From Pohlia nutans (taxonomy: Eukaryota; Streptophyta; Bryopsida; Bryales; Mniaceae): a stretch of DNA of 64,000 bases. The translations under genes were made by a program, and so were the position numbers. Under the pieces are notes generated by a model. The model saw only the letters and a program-made list of their open reading frames with translations, was not told the DNA's origin and made no database searches. This document shows positions 22,101 to 32,191 of the stretch, in pieces; the first letter of the stretch is position 1, and the number at the start of each line of letters is the position of its first letter. The stretch is from contig CM040103.1 in the NCBI GenBank assembly GCA_022496805.1, forward strand, positions 1,940,001 to 2,004,000. Direction: 5' to 3'.

Positions 22101-23808
22101 TGAAATGTCGGAGAGCTTCCGATTTCTTCACCATACAGTTAACGACGCGAAATCCCGTGGCATCGTCTTTAAACAAGATGAAGTAGCGAGCGCCGTTCAC
22201 GATGGGCTGGTTCATAGGACCACAAATGTCGGAATGCACCAAGTCGCCGGGAAGAATAGCCTTATGCCTCTCGTCGCTGAATGGAAAGCTGCACCGGTGG
22301 TTTTTGCCGTAGGCGCACTCGGTGCAGAAAGGCGGCGGACCAGCTCGCCCAAGAATCTGGAGACCCTCGACGATGTTGTGTGAAGACATCCGCTTGAGCA
22401 TATCATGATGCACATGCGCGAGGCGTTTATGCCAGACGTCCAGACTCTGCAAACTCTCCTTCTTCGATGGAACGCCGAAACTCCCAACGTGTAGCACGGC
22501 TACGGGGCTCGGCAGGAGTGGCGTGATACAAAGCTTGTATAGCTTGCTGATCAGCACACCGGACATCACGACTTGGCCATCTTGCGTAACGAGTCGACAA
22601 GAATGCTTGGATGTAATAGTGTCGACATTCCTCTGGGCGGCGCGTTGCGATGAGAATAGACTGGTTCCAAGCCGTGGGACAAACAGTACATCTTGGAGTG
22701 TTGCGAACTCCTCCCGGTCACCAAGATGCACTTGGATGTTAATATCCCCTACGCCAATAACCTCTAACGTAATACCTCCTACCCCTTGTACAGTCCTTTT
22801 TTCATGAGATATGTCAGTAAAGGCAGAAAAGAACATGTTAGTGTTTGTCATATGATCAGTGCATCCTGAGTCTACATACCAAGATGACGAGTCTGCTGCT
22901 GTGCTAGTCGTCATATAAGCCCGATGAGTTGGGGGCTTAGTTGCAGTAACTGGCGGTCTCTGAACTACGGGATCTGGCTGTTCGAGAGGGTCAGAAGACT
23001 CTGAAGGATCAGATGGACACTCACGAGCCCAATGTCCTAGTAAGCCGCATTTCCAACCCGGAGTGACCTTCTTCTTTTCGGTAATCTGACGGCGGCGCTT
23101 TAAGCGTTGCTCATACGTGAGCTGCGGGCGATTATCGGGAAGGACTGAGGATGACGGATCAGAACGGCGAGGATCTTGACTGTAAGATGTCGCATAGGCT
23201 ACAGCTACCTTTTCCTCCTCCCGCTCCTCATTTTTGAGTCGGGTTTCATGACGGAGCAAACGGATGGTCAAGTTGTTCAAAGTGCGTGAAGCATCTTCGA
23301 CATTGTCCCATGCCGAGAGGAAGGAACTATACTGGACTAGCGGCAGATTGGCTAACACCTTAGCGATCAGACTCACGTCTGTGATGGAGTTATCGCCCAT
23401 ATTCACGAGGGAACTCTTGATCACTTCTAGTTTCCCTAGAAAAGAAGCTATGGTGTCAGCACTATCCATCTTGCATTCATAGAATCGCTGCTGGATGTGG
23501 TGCACTGATTCATGAGCAGACTGGTCATGTAGAAGCTTAAGTTTATCCCAAATCTCTTTTGACGTGCTACAGTTCATCAGAATCTCAAGGATAGACTCAT
23601 CCACTGCCTTGCAAAGGAGTGAAATACACTGGTTATCTTTTCTCATCCAGTTTGCTTGTTGGGCGGGGTCAGTGGGCTTGGGTACGGAGCCATCCACTAT
23701 GCCCATGAGATCTTGGCCCAACAGAATAACACGGAGCTGAAATTTCCACAGATGGAAATTCTGGCCGTTGTACGCTTTGACGTTCCGTAGCTCGGCGTTA
23801 GCATCCAT
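19186..23808 (-). CDS. Copia Gag-Pol polyprotein (1,540 aa)
   Basis: A single ORF encodes the capsid and enzymes that copy the element RNA to DNA and insert it. Visible in order: Gag (about 1-240); a zinc knuckle at about 251-264, where C254-x4-H259-x4-C264 is kept but the first Cys is Gly (GWKC; GGT for an expected TGT/TGC); protease with D313-S-G; the His/Cys integrase N-terminus (H460, H465-468, C495, C498); and the integrase core with D527, D590 and E626 (DD35E). A Pro-rich linker (about 765-950) follows, then reverse transcriptase (KARLVAKGFSQ, FDVETAFLYGE, LYGLKQASRVW, catalytic FVDD near 1,210) and RNase H (FCDADYAGD, ASTTEAKY, LHSDN). No frameshift or stop is present. Gag and Pol share one frame, as in many plant copia elements. 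Confidence 0.95.
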   Translation of the reverse strand: MDANAELRNVKAYNGQNFHLWKFQLRVILLGQDLMGIVDGSVPKPTDPAQQANWMRKDNQCISLLCKAVDESILEILMNCSTSKEIWDKLKLLHDQSAHESVHHIQQRFYECKMDSADTIASFLGKLEVIKSSLVNMGDNSITDVSLIAKVLANLPLVQYSSFLSAWDNVEDASRTLNNLTIRLLRHETRLKNEEREEEKVAVAYATSYSQDPRRSDPSSSVLPDNRPQLTYEQRLKRRRQITEKKKVTPGWKCGLLGHWARECPSDPSESSDPLEQPDPVVQRPPVTATKPPTHRAYMTTSTAADSSSWYVDSGCTDHMTNTNMFFSAFTDISHEKRTVQGVGGITLEVIGVGDINIQVHLGDREEFATLQDVLFVPRLGTSLFSSQRAAQRNVDTITSKHSCRLVTQDGQVVMSGVLISKLYKLCITPLLPSPVAVLHVGSFGVPSKKESLQSLDVWHKRLAHVHHDMLKRMSSHNIVEGLQILGRAGPPPFCTECAYGKNHRCSFPFSDERHKAILPGDLVHSDICGPMNQPIVNGARYFILFKDDATGFRVVNCMVKKSEALRHFKQFTDQLRRETSSHVSRLRTDRGAEYTSAAFRDFLHREGIAQELTTPYTPEQNGVAERDNRTIMEAVRSMLYSANVHAKFWGEALHTAVYCLNRTGTRMLDGEAPFEKWHGIRPCVSHVRIFGVDAFIFVPKELRTKLAPKSTRGIFMGYSQYSKAYRIWVNNTQKIVESRDVLFDESSVLNGTAGEGPKQTTVRAAPPLPLLPIDQHPPPPAAVVQRVAHHILVGPIGAPPGQPAPAPPVVPAVPPPILPGVAPAAPAFIDPALASSQEEDLTPPPPTESLSPAPVNTFSNPTEEGAELEREQSEPDHEQLEEIFGGPRHQPDPTLAEWEDITLTDADLQLLSFIPSEIQPSIQPEVAADPVDACLPPLEAVGNSNDITASAEPAAHNIGELIVDLAMDPDDMAALTNVGLDNQVSILPPRQRNPPQRFGDWVTSFKPGTYAGMARQNLPVSASLVEPQTYHEAIRSPESQQWMIAMQQEFDSLVNNATWVLTDLPAGRKAIQNKWVFRIKTAADGTVSRFKARLVAKGFSQREGVDYSETFSPVVKFDSIRAILSITAAEDMNLVQFDVETAFLYGEITEELYMAQPKGFIDVDSPQMVCKLQKSLYGLKQASRVWNKRFHDFLVTHSLVPSQADPCVYISHHDQRLILALFVDDGIIACQDQARIDAVILSMRGIFNITIGNPEVYVGLHISRNRVQRTLQIDQTCYITRKLQEYGFTTCAPLSIPADPHAQMDFMSSTDEGTDPKFPYSEIVGSLHFASQGTRIDITYSTGHASKFSKNPKLSHISGVKRILKYLHGTPDLRITYAATTPPNVLQAFCDADYAGDLDDRKSRSGFVLTLNGGPVAWGSRKQGCTAASTTEAKYIAAHLASQEVIWMRQLLSDLGYPQPAPTLLHSDNQAAIRLVRNPQFHKRTKHVDVKYHIIREHLQNNLITVVYVPTADNVADALTKPLPRDSHGRLKRFHFQGY

Positions 23809-24066
23809 GATGCAGAGAATGGCTAACAGACACTGACACAGGGTTTAACTGTCGACACAACAAGTTAAAGAAAAAAAAAAAACGCTGATAATACTTTAGG
23901 CGGTTGAGTTGCTGTAGGCACAGCACTAACGACACATATATTTTTGGTATTTTATGGCTTAAGAGAGGCTTTATTGTAGGCACAGTAGTTACTGATCAAT
24001 CTGCACTTTTCTAGTTCCCCTGACTAACGTACAGCAATTAAAGGAAACGAGTGTGGGCCCATAACC

Positions 24067-24529
24067 TATTGGAGAAGTCGAAAAGATTCACTGACACCAA
24101 GGCAATTTACGGTAAAATCAAATAGACTAAAGTGAGAAACGCACACACAAAGCTGGTGAAACAGAGCTCCACTCACTAGAATTAATCACAGATGCCAAAG
24201 GCAGGAGATACATCTGGGTCAATCCAGCTCCCACTGACACAAGAGCCTCACTGGTTCTTGGAGTACAAAACGCTATGCAAGCGAGACAGTGGTACAGAGA
24301 GAGCTCAACACTGATGGAGTCCGAGTACTAGTCCAGGACGGGGGAACACCCGTTGGAGGGAAAACTAGCATCATGATTACTACAGGGAAATTCAAAAGAG
24401 GAAAGATGCTTCGTACTGCATGTCCAGCTGTTACAGTGACTGGCTGGTGCTTCAGTTAGTCTCTTGTGTACAGTACGCTGAGGTGGAGCGGTACCACGTG
24501 GTAATGGGCTGAGATGGAACATTACAACA
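24067..24529 (-). repeat. 5' LTR of the copia element
   Basis: 463 bp, partner of 18,619-19,081. In the element sense it is followed at once by GGTTATGGGCCCACACTCG, taken as the primer-binding region. Confidence 0.95.
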
Positions 24530-24838
24530 AGGCCTGTGATAGATGGTTGAAGTCGATCAATAATAACTCAGGAATTTCTCTAATCAACTATTGCTATCAA
24601 ATGAATCTGTACAAAAGAATGGTCATGAGTTCGGAGCTCATGATTAAAATGAATGGCAAGTTCTGTCTGATGGAATGAAGCTAGAGATCGGCGAACAGCT
24701 CATTCCATCCATATTCTGTAGGTCGGCGGAAGAGCTTGCTCCGACATTCAATGGCATTCAATTGGCTCCAGGGCTTCGACAAATTCTTGCTTTCGTTGCA
24801 CGATCCTGATTAGTTGTCTTCCGATCAGTTGACCTGTT

Positions 24839-24997
24839 TCATTGACGCTTAGACGGAGGTCGCCACTTGGAGGAGCCACCATCGCCCATGGAAGCCTTGG
24901 ATGGAGGTCTCCATTTGGAAGAGCCGCCATCGCCCATGGGAGCCGACTGCTTCGGAGGTCTCCACTTCGATGATCCCCCATCGCCCATCACTGCCAT
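24839..24997 (-). CDS. Gene A: tandem GDGGSSKWRPP peptide precursor, type 1
   Basis: A 52-residue protein: MAVM, then three GDGGSSKWRPP motifs separated by KQSAPM and SKASM, ending SKRQ. The first ATG of this frame after the TATA box was chosen because it is shared by the copies; ATG three codons later is an alternative. There is no signal peptide, membrane segment or Cys. Codons for the motif differ almost only at synonymous sites between repeats (CGA versus AGA for Arg, all third positions of Gly and Ser), showing that this is the selected frame. The function is unknown. The design (repeated short core, Pro-rich and basic C-terminus, no leader) fits a peptide precursor. The copia element inserted about 310 bp 3' of its stop. 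Confidence 0.75.
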   Translation of the reverse strand: MAVMGDGGSSKWRPPKQSAPMGDGGSSKWRPPSKASMGDGGSSKWRPPSKRQ

Positions 24998-25273
24998 TGC
25001 TTTATATGCTCTCGAACTTAGATCGATGGACTTGTGGGCTTAAACTTAGTATAAAGCTCTCCAGATAATAATGGGAAGTGATAGCCGGTCGGTGTAAAGC
25101 TTGGATCAACAAAATCAGGTGTCAGGAAGAATGCCGTTCCAGCAAACAGATGAAACGGATTGCGTGTGTCAAATTGGAGCTCCGATTACGTGTTGCAGCG
25201 TGTTTAGTGTGTGTTGATCGATCACTGAACTACGGTAGAATTAATTCTGAGGAAGAGTGAAGATTTGCTGGTG

Positions 25274-25365
25274 TTTTATACTTTCTGATTCCCGTCGTAA
25301 CGAGCTCTGTTTAAATGACGCGGACTGAGATTTGTCAGCGGACGCTAGGACACACCAAAGTTGAT
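25274..25365 (-). promoter_or_regulatory. Promoter of gene A (TATA box plus conserved upstream block)
   Basis: TATAAAA at 25,274-25,280, 277 bp before the ATG. Upstream lies GTCCGCGTCATTTAAACAGA and CGTCCGCTGACAAA, shared in diverged form with the other copies. TGAC-containing words could be W-box-like, but this is inference. Confidence 0.55.
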
Positions 25366-25783
25366 CGAATGCAGCTTGAGGTCGCATTCTTGAAGCGAAG
25401 CACTGGGTACTCTGACTCGGTGGATTCATGTGAATTCGTGTTGAACGGCGCTGGCTAGCTCATGACTAGACACGATATGTGCAAGTGTCGTCTGGCAGTG
25501 AAACCCAATGTGCACGTCCTAGCTACTAGTTGACACTGTAAGACGTTACTAAGTTCCTCCAAGGTTGGAACAGGAGGTTTCCTGGGAAAGCGTGATCGAT
25601 GGAGTTTCGATAGTTACTAATATATTTGGTCACCTTTGGCCAGACACAGAAATTATGATGATCTGCCGCCGGAAGTTAGCCACTTCTGTAGCACAGCCAC
25701 ATGCTGTGTGATGACGAGAAATCAAATTAGGTACCGTTACCGACATCACGTGCCTCTACGTCCATTTAATCTCTAGGTTGGAG

Positions 25784-26038
25784 ATGGCTATGAATGAAGT
25801 GGAATGGACATTCACTCCGAGTTATCGATCTTCTAGGTCCACGGCCTTCACAAAGTTTGTCCAGCTTCAGAAGGTGAAGCAGCGCGTACGCTGGCACCTT
25901 TTCCAATTCTTCTAGTTTAGTACCACGTTTTCTGGTAAAAGAGGAGTTGACATCCCAGGCTGGAGAGTACCTGACCAGAATTCGATTGAAATTTCTGTGC
26001 GGTGTGAACCGAATTTTGTGTACAGCGCAAGTCGGTAG
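25784..26038 (+). pseudogene. Linked decayed gene family, unit 1 R copy
   Basis: MAMNEVEWTFTPSYRSS... runs 43 codons to TAG at 25,913. A second block (GVDIPGWRVPDQNSIEISV, then NFVYSASR, TAG at 26,036) follows after an AG acceptor-like site. It aligns with the L copies (VEILWR, EISVQ, NFMYSASR) and with 35,734-36,005. Both L and R copies are on the + strand and lie either side of the type-1 peptide gene. Confidence 0.5.
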
Positions 26039-27245
26039 AATTATTCAACGCACAGAGACAGTGATTTTTTTGTCAGGAGACAGTCTAGCACTTTTGCTAC
26101 TTTTCATGGCTTGAGGAGCAATCCAGGCTCCTGTGCTCTTTTCATGTTACCCTTAAACCCCTAAGAGACGGATTGACCATTTTCTCGTCATAGCCCAGAC
26201 AGCAGGGACTGCCCATGGTCAGGAAATGAGTAAATTAATGGTATTTTTCAAGATTTGATTTTAGTGTTAAAATTGGGGATAGAGATCATATTCTAGTGTT
26301 GTTAATTTCATTTGTAATATTAAGATTCACTAAGGAATTTTTCCAAATACAAAGACGTCTGTCAATATTGTCCTTGTGTTATAAATTTACTATTTGAGGA
26401 ATCTAATGATGTTCTCTTATTTGAAATATTTTCCGGTTTAAATTTTAAAATAAGATGTTTAGTTTTTAACCAATCATACCAAATGTTAAATTTTGAGAAT
26501 AAAATTTGTGGTTTTGGTGAATTTTAAATGGTAAATGCATCTAAATTCACTAAGTAAGTATGTGAAACTATTTTTGGAAGTTTGACCGTCCGGATAATTA
26601 CTTAACATCATGCTTCAATTTTTTTCTTTTGGACCAAACTTCATCGAAGTTGCAGAAGTAACATTTTATAACACATCTAGGTTTGCTCTTACCCCCTCTG
26701 TCATTTAAAGGTTAAGCGTGCAAGGAGCTTCATGGATCCATGTTTGGTCGTTTTTGAATCCATCGTTGATCTTCACCTGGTTGCTAATTTCAAATGAAAA
26801 GGGTACCAACTATAAAAGTGTAGAGGCTATCTTTTAGTCCAATTTACCATTCCTCAAAATTGTTGAAATTGTGTGTTTTATAGTACTTTAAAACTCAAAA
26901 CCCTAGAATTCCAAATTAAATACAGTGTTGGAAAAGTTTTTCTATCAAAACTCTTTTTATGTGAGTTTATTAGGCATGCGACCTACACCTTGTTGTTCAT
27001 CACTATTATTTACGTTTTTGCTTAAATTATATTTGTAATCAATATGATTTTTACGAAAATATACTTTAAAAAATCTTCTAAATTATATATATAATTAGAT
27101 AATTATGGAAAAATGAGGAAAAATTGGTTTAGCAATTCGTTATATATGAGAAAAATACCATGAAGAACATAATAAATTTTAAATATGCAATGATTTGATG
27201 AGGATTGACCGGGTAATTGTATTATGACCGCTTAAATAATGGTTA
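26039..27245. other. Duplicated AT-rich spacer
   Basis: No gene seen. It matches 36,005-36,260 and 38,370-40,060 in unit 2, so it is part of the duplicated unit. Confidence 0.6.
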
Positions 27246-27827
27246 CCCGGGGAGATCACTCAATGTATTCCTCATACAACACGTGCGATCAAATCTTTGA
27301 CCCCCTATTTTATATTGTAAAAAATCATTCAAACAATTTGAAAAAATTATCGTATGCTTTTCTATGTTGAAATTTTATATTATTAATTTTTGTGAATTTT
27401 CTTTATTCTAAATAATTACTTACACATTTTTAAAGAAAATAAATACACAGTACATCTAATTATTTTTTTGGACCCCCTATTTTATATGGTAATAATCTTT
27501 TTTTAAATATTTTTAAATTGCCAATAATTGAAGGCTTAGTTATAGTTCATGTATACCAATGTTGGATGTTGTTGTAATCCAAATGCAATCTTCATAAATA
27601 TTTGAAGTGAAAATACATTCATTTTAGTTCAATCTTAAGTTGTGTTTTTAGACGTGGTGTTAAATTTAATCTTATCAAAGTTCTTTTCAAACAAAAGATA
27701 TAATGATTATGTGACAACACTCAAAAATTTGGAGCTAAATCAAACTTTGTTAAAAAGTAAATAGGGGGTTGAAAAATCACTTGATCGCACGTGGTTTATG
27801 AGGAATACATTGACTGATCTCCCCGGG
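27246..27827. mobile_element. 582-bp hAT-type MITE
   Basis: Inverted termini CCCGGGGAGATCA(C/G)TCAATG, continuing through TATTCCTCATA and ACGTGCGATCAA. An exact 8-bp target duplication AATGGTTA lies on both sides. Unit 2 keeps the empty site (CTTAATGGTTTAAAC near 40,057). No transposase. The 8-bp duplication is the hAT hallmark. Confidence 0.9.
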
Positions 27828-28132
27828 AATGGTTAAAACATAGGTAATATCATTTGAAGTAATACACATGCTACCTAGCCCCTAATAGTCCCTAGCTTTT
27901 TTGGGCTTAAAATTATCATCGCTTTTGATGTGTTATAGGTCTAAATGTAAGTGAGGTATAGAAATCTCAACTGTACAATCTTAAAACATACATGTCGTAG
28001 ATCATGTGAATCAATTTTGAAGTCATTTGGCCATATAGATTGCAAGATCATAGTGTTTAAGTGCTAATAATGAATGCTGAAATTTTCCTAACAACACAAT
28101 TAGAGGTGAAATTCGTTCCAAAATTACTCAAA

Positions 28133-28389
28133 TAAGGCCTTATTCGTTACAAAGAGACAAAGTGTAGTCTCAATATTATCTTCGACTCGAGGATAAACCA
28201 TTATAACTGTTCACGTTTGCGACTATTCGGTATTTTGAGACTTTAATACATTAATATATATGAAAACCTTTGATTGCCCAAAGGTTACAGTCTCATTTTA
28301 TCTTCGACTCGACGATAAATGACGATAATTGTTTTAGGGTTGAAGTCTCAAGATGACTATTTTGTCTCAATTTAACGAATAAGGCCTTA
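28133..28389. mobile_element. 257-bp MITE with TAAGGCCTTATTCGTTA ends
   Basis: Inverted termini TAAGGCCTTATTCGTTA, followed by AAAGAGACAAA or a variant. Inside, TTATCTTCGACTCGA(G/C)GATAAA occurs twice. Unit 2 lacks it (ACTCAAATGAAAAAAC near 41,150). Flanks share CTCAAAT, suggesting a 7-8 bp target duplication. Confidence 0.75.
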
Positions 28390-29300
28390 AATGCTTGGGC
28401 TCAAATGAAAAAACTTTGAGCCATAAAGTAGTTCAATATCATCATATAAACACATTGGTGGTACCAAAAAAGCCTCATAAAAAAGTTTAATGTGCCCTAA
28501 AATGGCCTCGCAGTGTCAAAAAGTAGCCCAAAATGTGACCCGTTTGAACAAAAAAGCAAAAAGTGCCCAAACTAGATCCGTGCACTAAAATGACTACCAA
28601 ACATTCATAACATGGATTGACATGAAAATTTTACCATGATAATTAGAATTCAAGGAAATTTCAACCCTACAAGTTTTATTTAAAATGAACTTGGGATGAA
28701 GGAGATACAAGGCCCCAAAGTTGTTGGCATCAAAATTCACAGAAACTGTCCAAAAAAAAATACCTACTTTCAAATGATCACTAAAATTTCAATATGTCTC
28801 GGATTGATCTAAAATATTTACCACACATTTTATACGTTATGCAGGGAGTTCTTGCAAAATTTCATTACAATCAAACATATTCTGCAAAAGTTACAGCTCT
28901 TTGAAGATGAATGTCTCCCAAAAACATCTAGAATAATTATGGACGTTGAGACAGCTAGGGGCTAGGTGCTACTTAGGTTTAAAGAGTCTTTACATGGAGA
29001 TCATCCATATAGAAAATTTGGCTATCAATCCTGCCCGACAAGGAGCAACGTAACCTCACAAATTTTTCAATCATCTCAATACTGACATGTATACAAGATT
29101 TTTGGAATACAGTCGTATATGATGCGTTAACACATTCATGAGCAGTCTCAATGAAAGCTGTAGAATTTTACTGTTGTCAAATTGTTGTTGTGACAATATT
29201 CTGAGATCCATATGCGAATCAAGAATCAGGAACTACTCTAATCATCTATAATTGCTGTCGAATGAATCTGTACAAAGAATTAATTGTGAGCTCGGAGCTC
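28390..29300. other. Duplicated spacer 3' of gene B
   Basis: No gene. It matches 41,155-41,420 and 42,190-42,850 in unit 2. Includes the 3' flank of gene B, with AATCTGTACAAAGAATTAA. Confidence 0.6.
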
Positions 29301-29567
29301 ATGGATTTTACCCTTGGGAGTATATACTATTCGAAATGGATTGATCTGGAACTTTGATGAAACTGACGGACAGCTCATTCATGTTCTGCCAGAAGATCTT
29401 GCTGGATCAGGCATCCATTGACGATGGCAATTCATTCTTCGATCGAATAAATTGTCGCAACATTCGATGGACAGAATGTGCAAGGTTGCAAGAATTCATG
29501 CTTTCGTTGCATATGCCGACAGTCGTGCCTGATCTCGATCAGAACTTGTCTTGCTAATAAACTTGTT

Positions 29568-29726
29568 TCATTCACGCTTTGAAGGAGGCCTCCACTTCGA
29601 AGAGCCACCATCGCCCATGGGAGACTTTGATGGAGGCCTCCACTTGGAAGAGCCTCCGTCGCCCTCGGGAGCCGACTGCTTCGGAGGTTTCCACTTCGAT
29701 GATCCTCCATCGCCCATCACCGCCAT
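29568..29726 (-). CDS. Gene B: tandem GDGGSS-KW peptide precursor, type 2
   Basis: 52 residues: MAVM, GDGGSSKWKPP (Lys for Arg in the first motif), KQSAPE, GDGGSSKWRPP, SKSPM, GDGGSSKWRPP, SKRE. Type 2 differs from type 1 by the C-terminal Glu and the first-motif Lys, both shared with gene D. The frame is also open upstream for another 60 codons (to 29,906), but that extension has no matching reading in the type-1 genes, so the short start is preferred. Motif codons again vary synonymously (GAT/GAC, GGA/GGC/GGT, TCA/TCT, TCG/TCC). The type-1 neighbour, gene A, lies 4.6 kb away on the same strand. Confidence 0.72.
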   Translation of the reverse strand: MAVMGDGGSSKWKPPKQSAPEGDGGSSKWRPPSKSPMGDGGSSKWRPPSKRE

Positions 29727-29994
29727 GAGATATTGCAAAGCTCTCGGGAAGGACACGAGAAGCAAGCAAGTGTTTGCAGGTCTGAATGAAGCTTCGGTGG
29801 GAACAGCTAGAAATATTCTCAGGAAGAACGCGCCTTTCAGATCAAGCAGAAGCTGGTGCTCAACGTATATCAGATTAGAGCACCGGGTGTAAGTTCGATA
29901 TATCACTTGTTGCAGCGTGGTCAGTTTGTGTAGATGAGCACTTGAGCTGCGATGGAATGATTAATTTTGGAGGAAGAATGAATGTCTAGTGCTG

Positions 29995-30075
29995 TTTTAT
30001 ACGGTCTGATTTACGTCGCAACGAGCTCTGTTCAAAGGACGCGGACTTTGTCAGCGGACGCCTTGAGAGACCAAA
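29995..30075 (-). promoter_or_regulatory. Promoter of gene B
   Basis: TATAAAA at 29,995-30,001, 269 bp before the ATG, followed (transcript sense) by CAGCACTAGACATTC. The upstream block has GTCCGCGTCCTTTGAACAGA, GAGCTCGTTGCGACG and GCGTCCGCTGACAAAG. Confidence 0.55.
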
Positions 30076-30139
30076 GTACGTGGAGCGAACGCATCACGCA
30101 CTTGAGAATAACTAAGGATTCAGTTCAATGGAAGCACTT

Positions 30140-30762
30140 GGGTAATCTGAGTGACGGGTAGAGTATTCGCGTTGAACGGCGCCGGCGTGCTGAGGAAAAC
30201 ACGAGATGTATTTGTAGATATGCAAGTCTAACCGTGTGAGTCTGGTTTTGGGTGTCTCGTGTTGTCTGTCTGTTTTGACCTATTATGTGAAGTTGTACAC
30301 AGGTTAATTGGCTTGCCCCCTGTTGTTTCAAGGTTGCCCCTCTTGTTTCAAAAGAGACAACAAATTGCAAGCCGTAGTTACGAGTTAGTACTAGTCCAAG
30401 TTATGGACTGTACTCAATTTAGTCCTCCAAGGTTGGAACCAGAGGTTTCGTTGGAAAGTGTGTTAAATAGTCGACAGTTAGTAGTACCGGGAGTAGTACC
30501 TGGTCAGTTTGGTCACAGTCAAAGAAATCCCGACGGTCTGCCGCCGGGAATTAATTATTCACTTAGTGACCCACTTCTGGAATGATAGTGTCTATATGCC
30601 TCATGTGATTAGTGATGACCAGTTTTCACTCTTCGCTGTCCTCTTTTCACTGCAAAGGTTGACTACAAATCAGTGCGATGTACCGCCCAAAAGGAAGACC
30701 GTGGTGATGATGTAACTTTTTTTCCTACCCTGGCCAGGTCCCGCTCTCAACCTATTACAATA
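30140..30762. other. Upstream flank of gene B, no gene
   Basis: Matches 43,720-44,640 in unit 2 (minus the MITEs there). ORFs are short and not conserved between the two copies. Confidence 0.5.
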
Positions 30763-31307
30763 CATAACATTCAGTAAACTTTCAGGCTCCATCCAACGGT
30801 ATAGAAGTTCATTCAGAAAAGGATGGATAGAGCATATCAGCATATCCTTAGAGGTCGCTAGACTGGAGTGGAAAAATTTTTAAAGGTAAGGAGAAAAAGA
30901 AAAAGAGTTAAAAATGTTGCCAGCGCTGCTCCCACGTAACATGGCGCCTGTAGCACCAACCAAATTTTCAACAAAAAAAATTTTAAAAATAAAAAAATAA
31001 AAAATTTAATTTTTTAATTTTTTAATTTTTTAATTTTTTGCAATTTTAAAATAGAAGAAGTTGATAGTCGACATTGGCTAGCGTCCCACTCCAGTGGTGG
31101 CATCAAGTCACTACAATATCTTCTATTTTTTCATTTAGTGCATGAATTTGCAAGATCTGGTTGACCTTCCCCTCCTAGTAGTTGATATTACCTCCACCTT
31201 CCTTTCAAATAAGCTAGCTATTGATTTTATATGGATGGTGATGTCGGATAATATTCACATTCTCCTCAAAAGTAAGGCAGAGCCAATGAAGGTTGTTGAA
31301 TGTTATG
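30763..31307. mobile_element. CATAACATTCAGTA-family TIR element (545 bp)
   Basis: Ends CATAACATTCAGTAAACTTT and its diverged reverse complement ending GAATGTTATG. The sister copy in unit 2 is at 44,964-45,538, so insertion predates the duplication. The same termini mark elements at 57,664 and 60,164. No coding capacity. Confidence 0.75.
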
Positions 31308-31715
31308 TGGGCTCATAAGTAGACCAGCCGAACCGGCAGTCACAGTCATCGAGATAAATAGCTTGTATAATTGTAAACTAAAGGACAAGAAACTATATAC
31401 TCTACACTACAAATTTTCTTACGCTTTGGTAAAGTGCCAGTCTTAAAATTTTGTACTACAATGTCAAGGAATGCAATGTATTACATTTTGGTCTATATAC
31501 TATTTTATATTATTTTTTAAATTATTAATATACATACAATCTTAGAATACCTTTAATTTCACTATGGTTAATTTTTTGCTAAAAATCTAATTTCAATGAC
31601 CAATAGAAAATGTTTATAGTTACATTTTGTTTGTTAAGCAGTGTCATAGTACACATTTTGGACGCCCTATTGTGACAAAACCCAATAAGCTTGTAAAAGT
31701 GACTTGAATGAAAAA

Positions 31716-31850
31716 CCCCATATTCATTAAATTGGCCAATCTTGATTATATTGGGCGCTCAAATAGTGTGATTTTAGTTCATTTACTCTCTTTATTTGAA
31801 TAGTGTGGCGGCCAATATAAATAAAATTGGCCAATTTCATGAATATGGGG
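31716..31850. mobile_element. 135-bp MITE
   Basis: Inverted termini CCCCATATTCATTAAATTGG and its near-exact complement CCAATTTCATGAATATGGGG. Absent from the sister site near 45,943 (CTTGAATGAAAGTCAATAC), so it inserted after the duplication. Confidence 0.85.
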
Positions 31851-32191
31851 CTAAAAGTCAATACATCCAAGATTGTATGAGAAAGTTACAAGGCTTTGAA
31901 TCTATTCGTGATCCAATTTCTGAACGTTGGAACGTTTAGGGGTTAATATTAAGATCCCTTCACTACATTGTTATTTTAATTAGTCTCAAAACGTAAAAAA
32001 CAATTGTTTTATCTAGGCAATTTTTTTAATGGAAATGAAACGTTTTACTTGGTTTTTTCAATTACTAAATTTGTACTTGACTAGTAGTACTACAACATGC
32101 ATGAGAATCATTATTTAGTGCTATATTTGTCAATATATCATTTAAAGCTATAACCTATTAAAAGGTGGTTCTGAAAGGTGGTTCTGCGGCC

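Larger units (their letters stand above)
18619..24529 (-). mobile_element. Young, nearly intact Ty1/copia LTR retrotransposon
   Basis: 5,911 bp with two 463-bp LTRs (element sense TGTTGTAATG...CTCCAATA), a 5-bp target duplication, a PBS-like GGTTATGGGCCC next to the 5' LTR and a purine tract (GAGTGGGAG) before the 3' LTR. One uninterrupted 1,540-codon ORF fills the interior. The LTRs appear to differ at only four positions, so insertion was recent relative to the duplication. It landed in the 3' flank of gene A, with an empty site in units 2 and 3. Confidence 0.95.

Noticed and set aside
21227..22383. Plus-strand ORFs of 85-211 codons inside the copia element
   Set aside because: Antisense shadows of the Gag-Pol ORF.
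24748..24981. 77-residue ORF beginning MGDHRSGDLRSS in genes A, C, E and F
   Set aside because: It is an alternate frame of the peptide repeat. Synonymous changes in the GDGGSSKWRPP frame change this one, and gene G does not preserve it.
29568..29906. 112-residue N-terminally extended form of gene B
   Set aside because: The extension is open only in gene B; gene D stops ~13 codons upstream and the type-1 genes have no matching extension. Its hydrophobic stretch is not conserved as a signal peptide.
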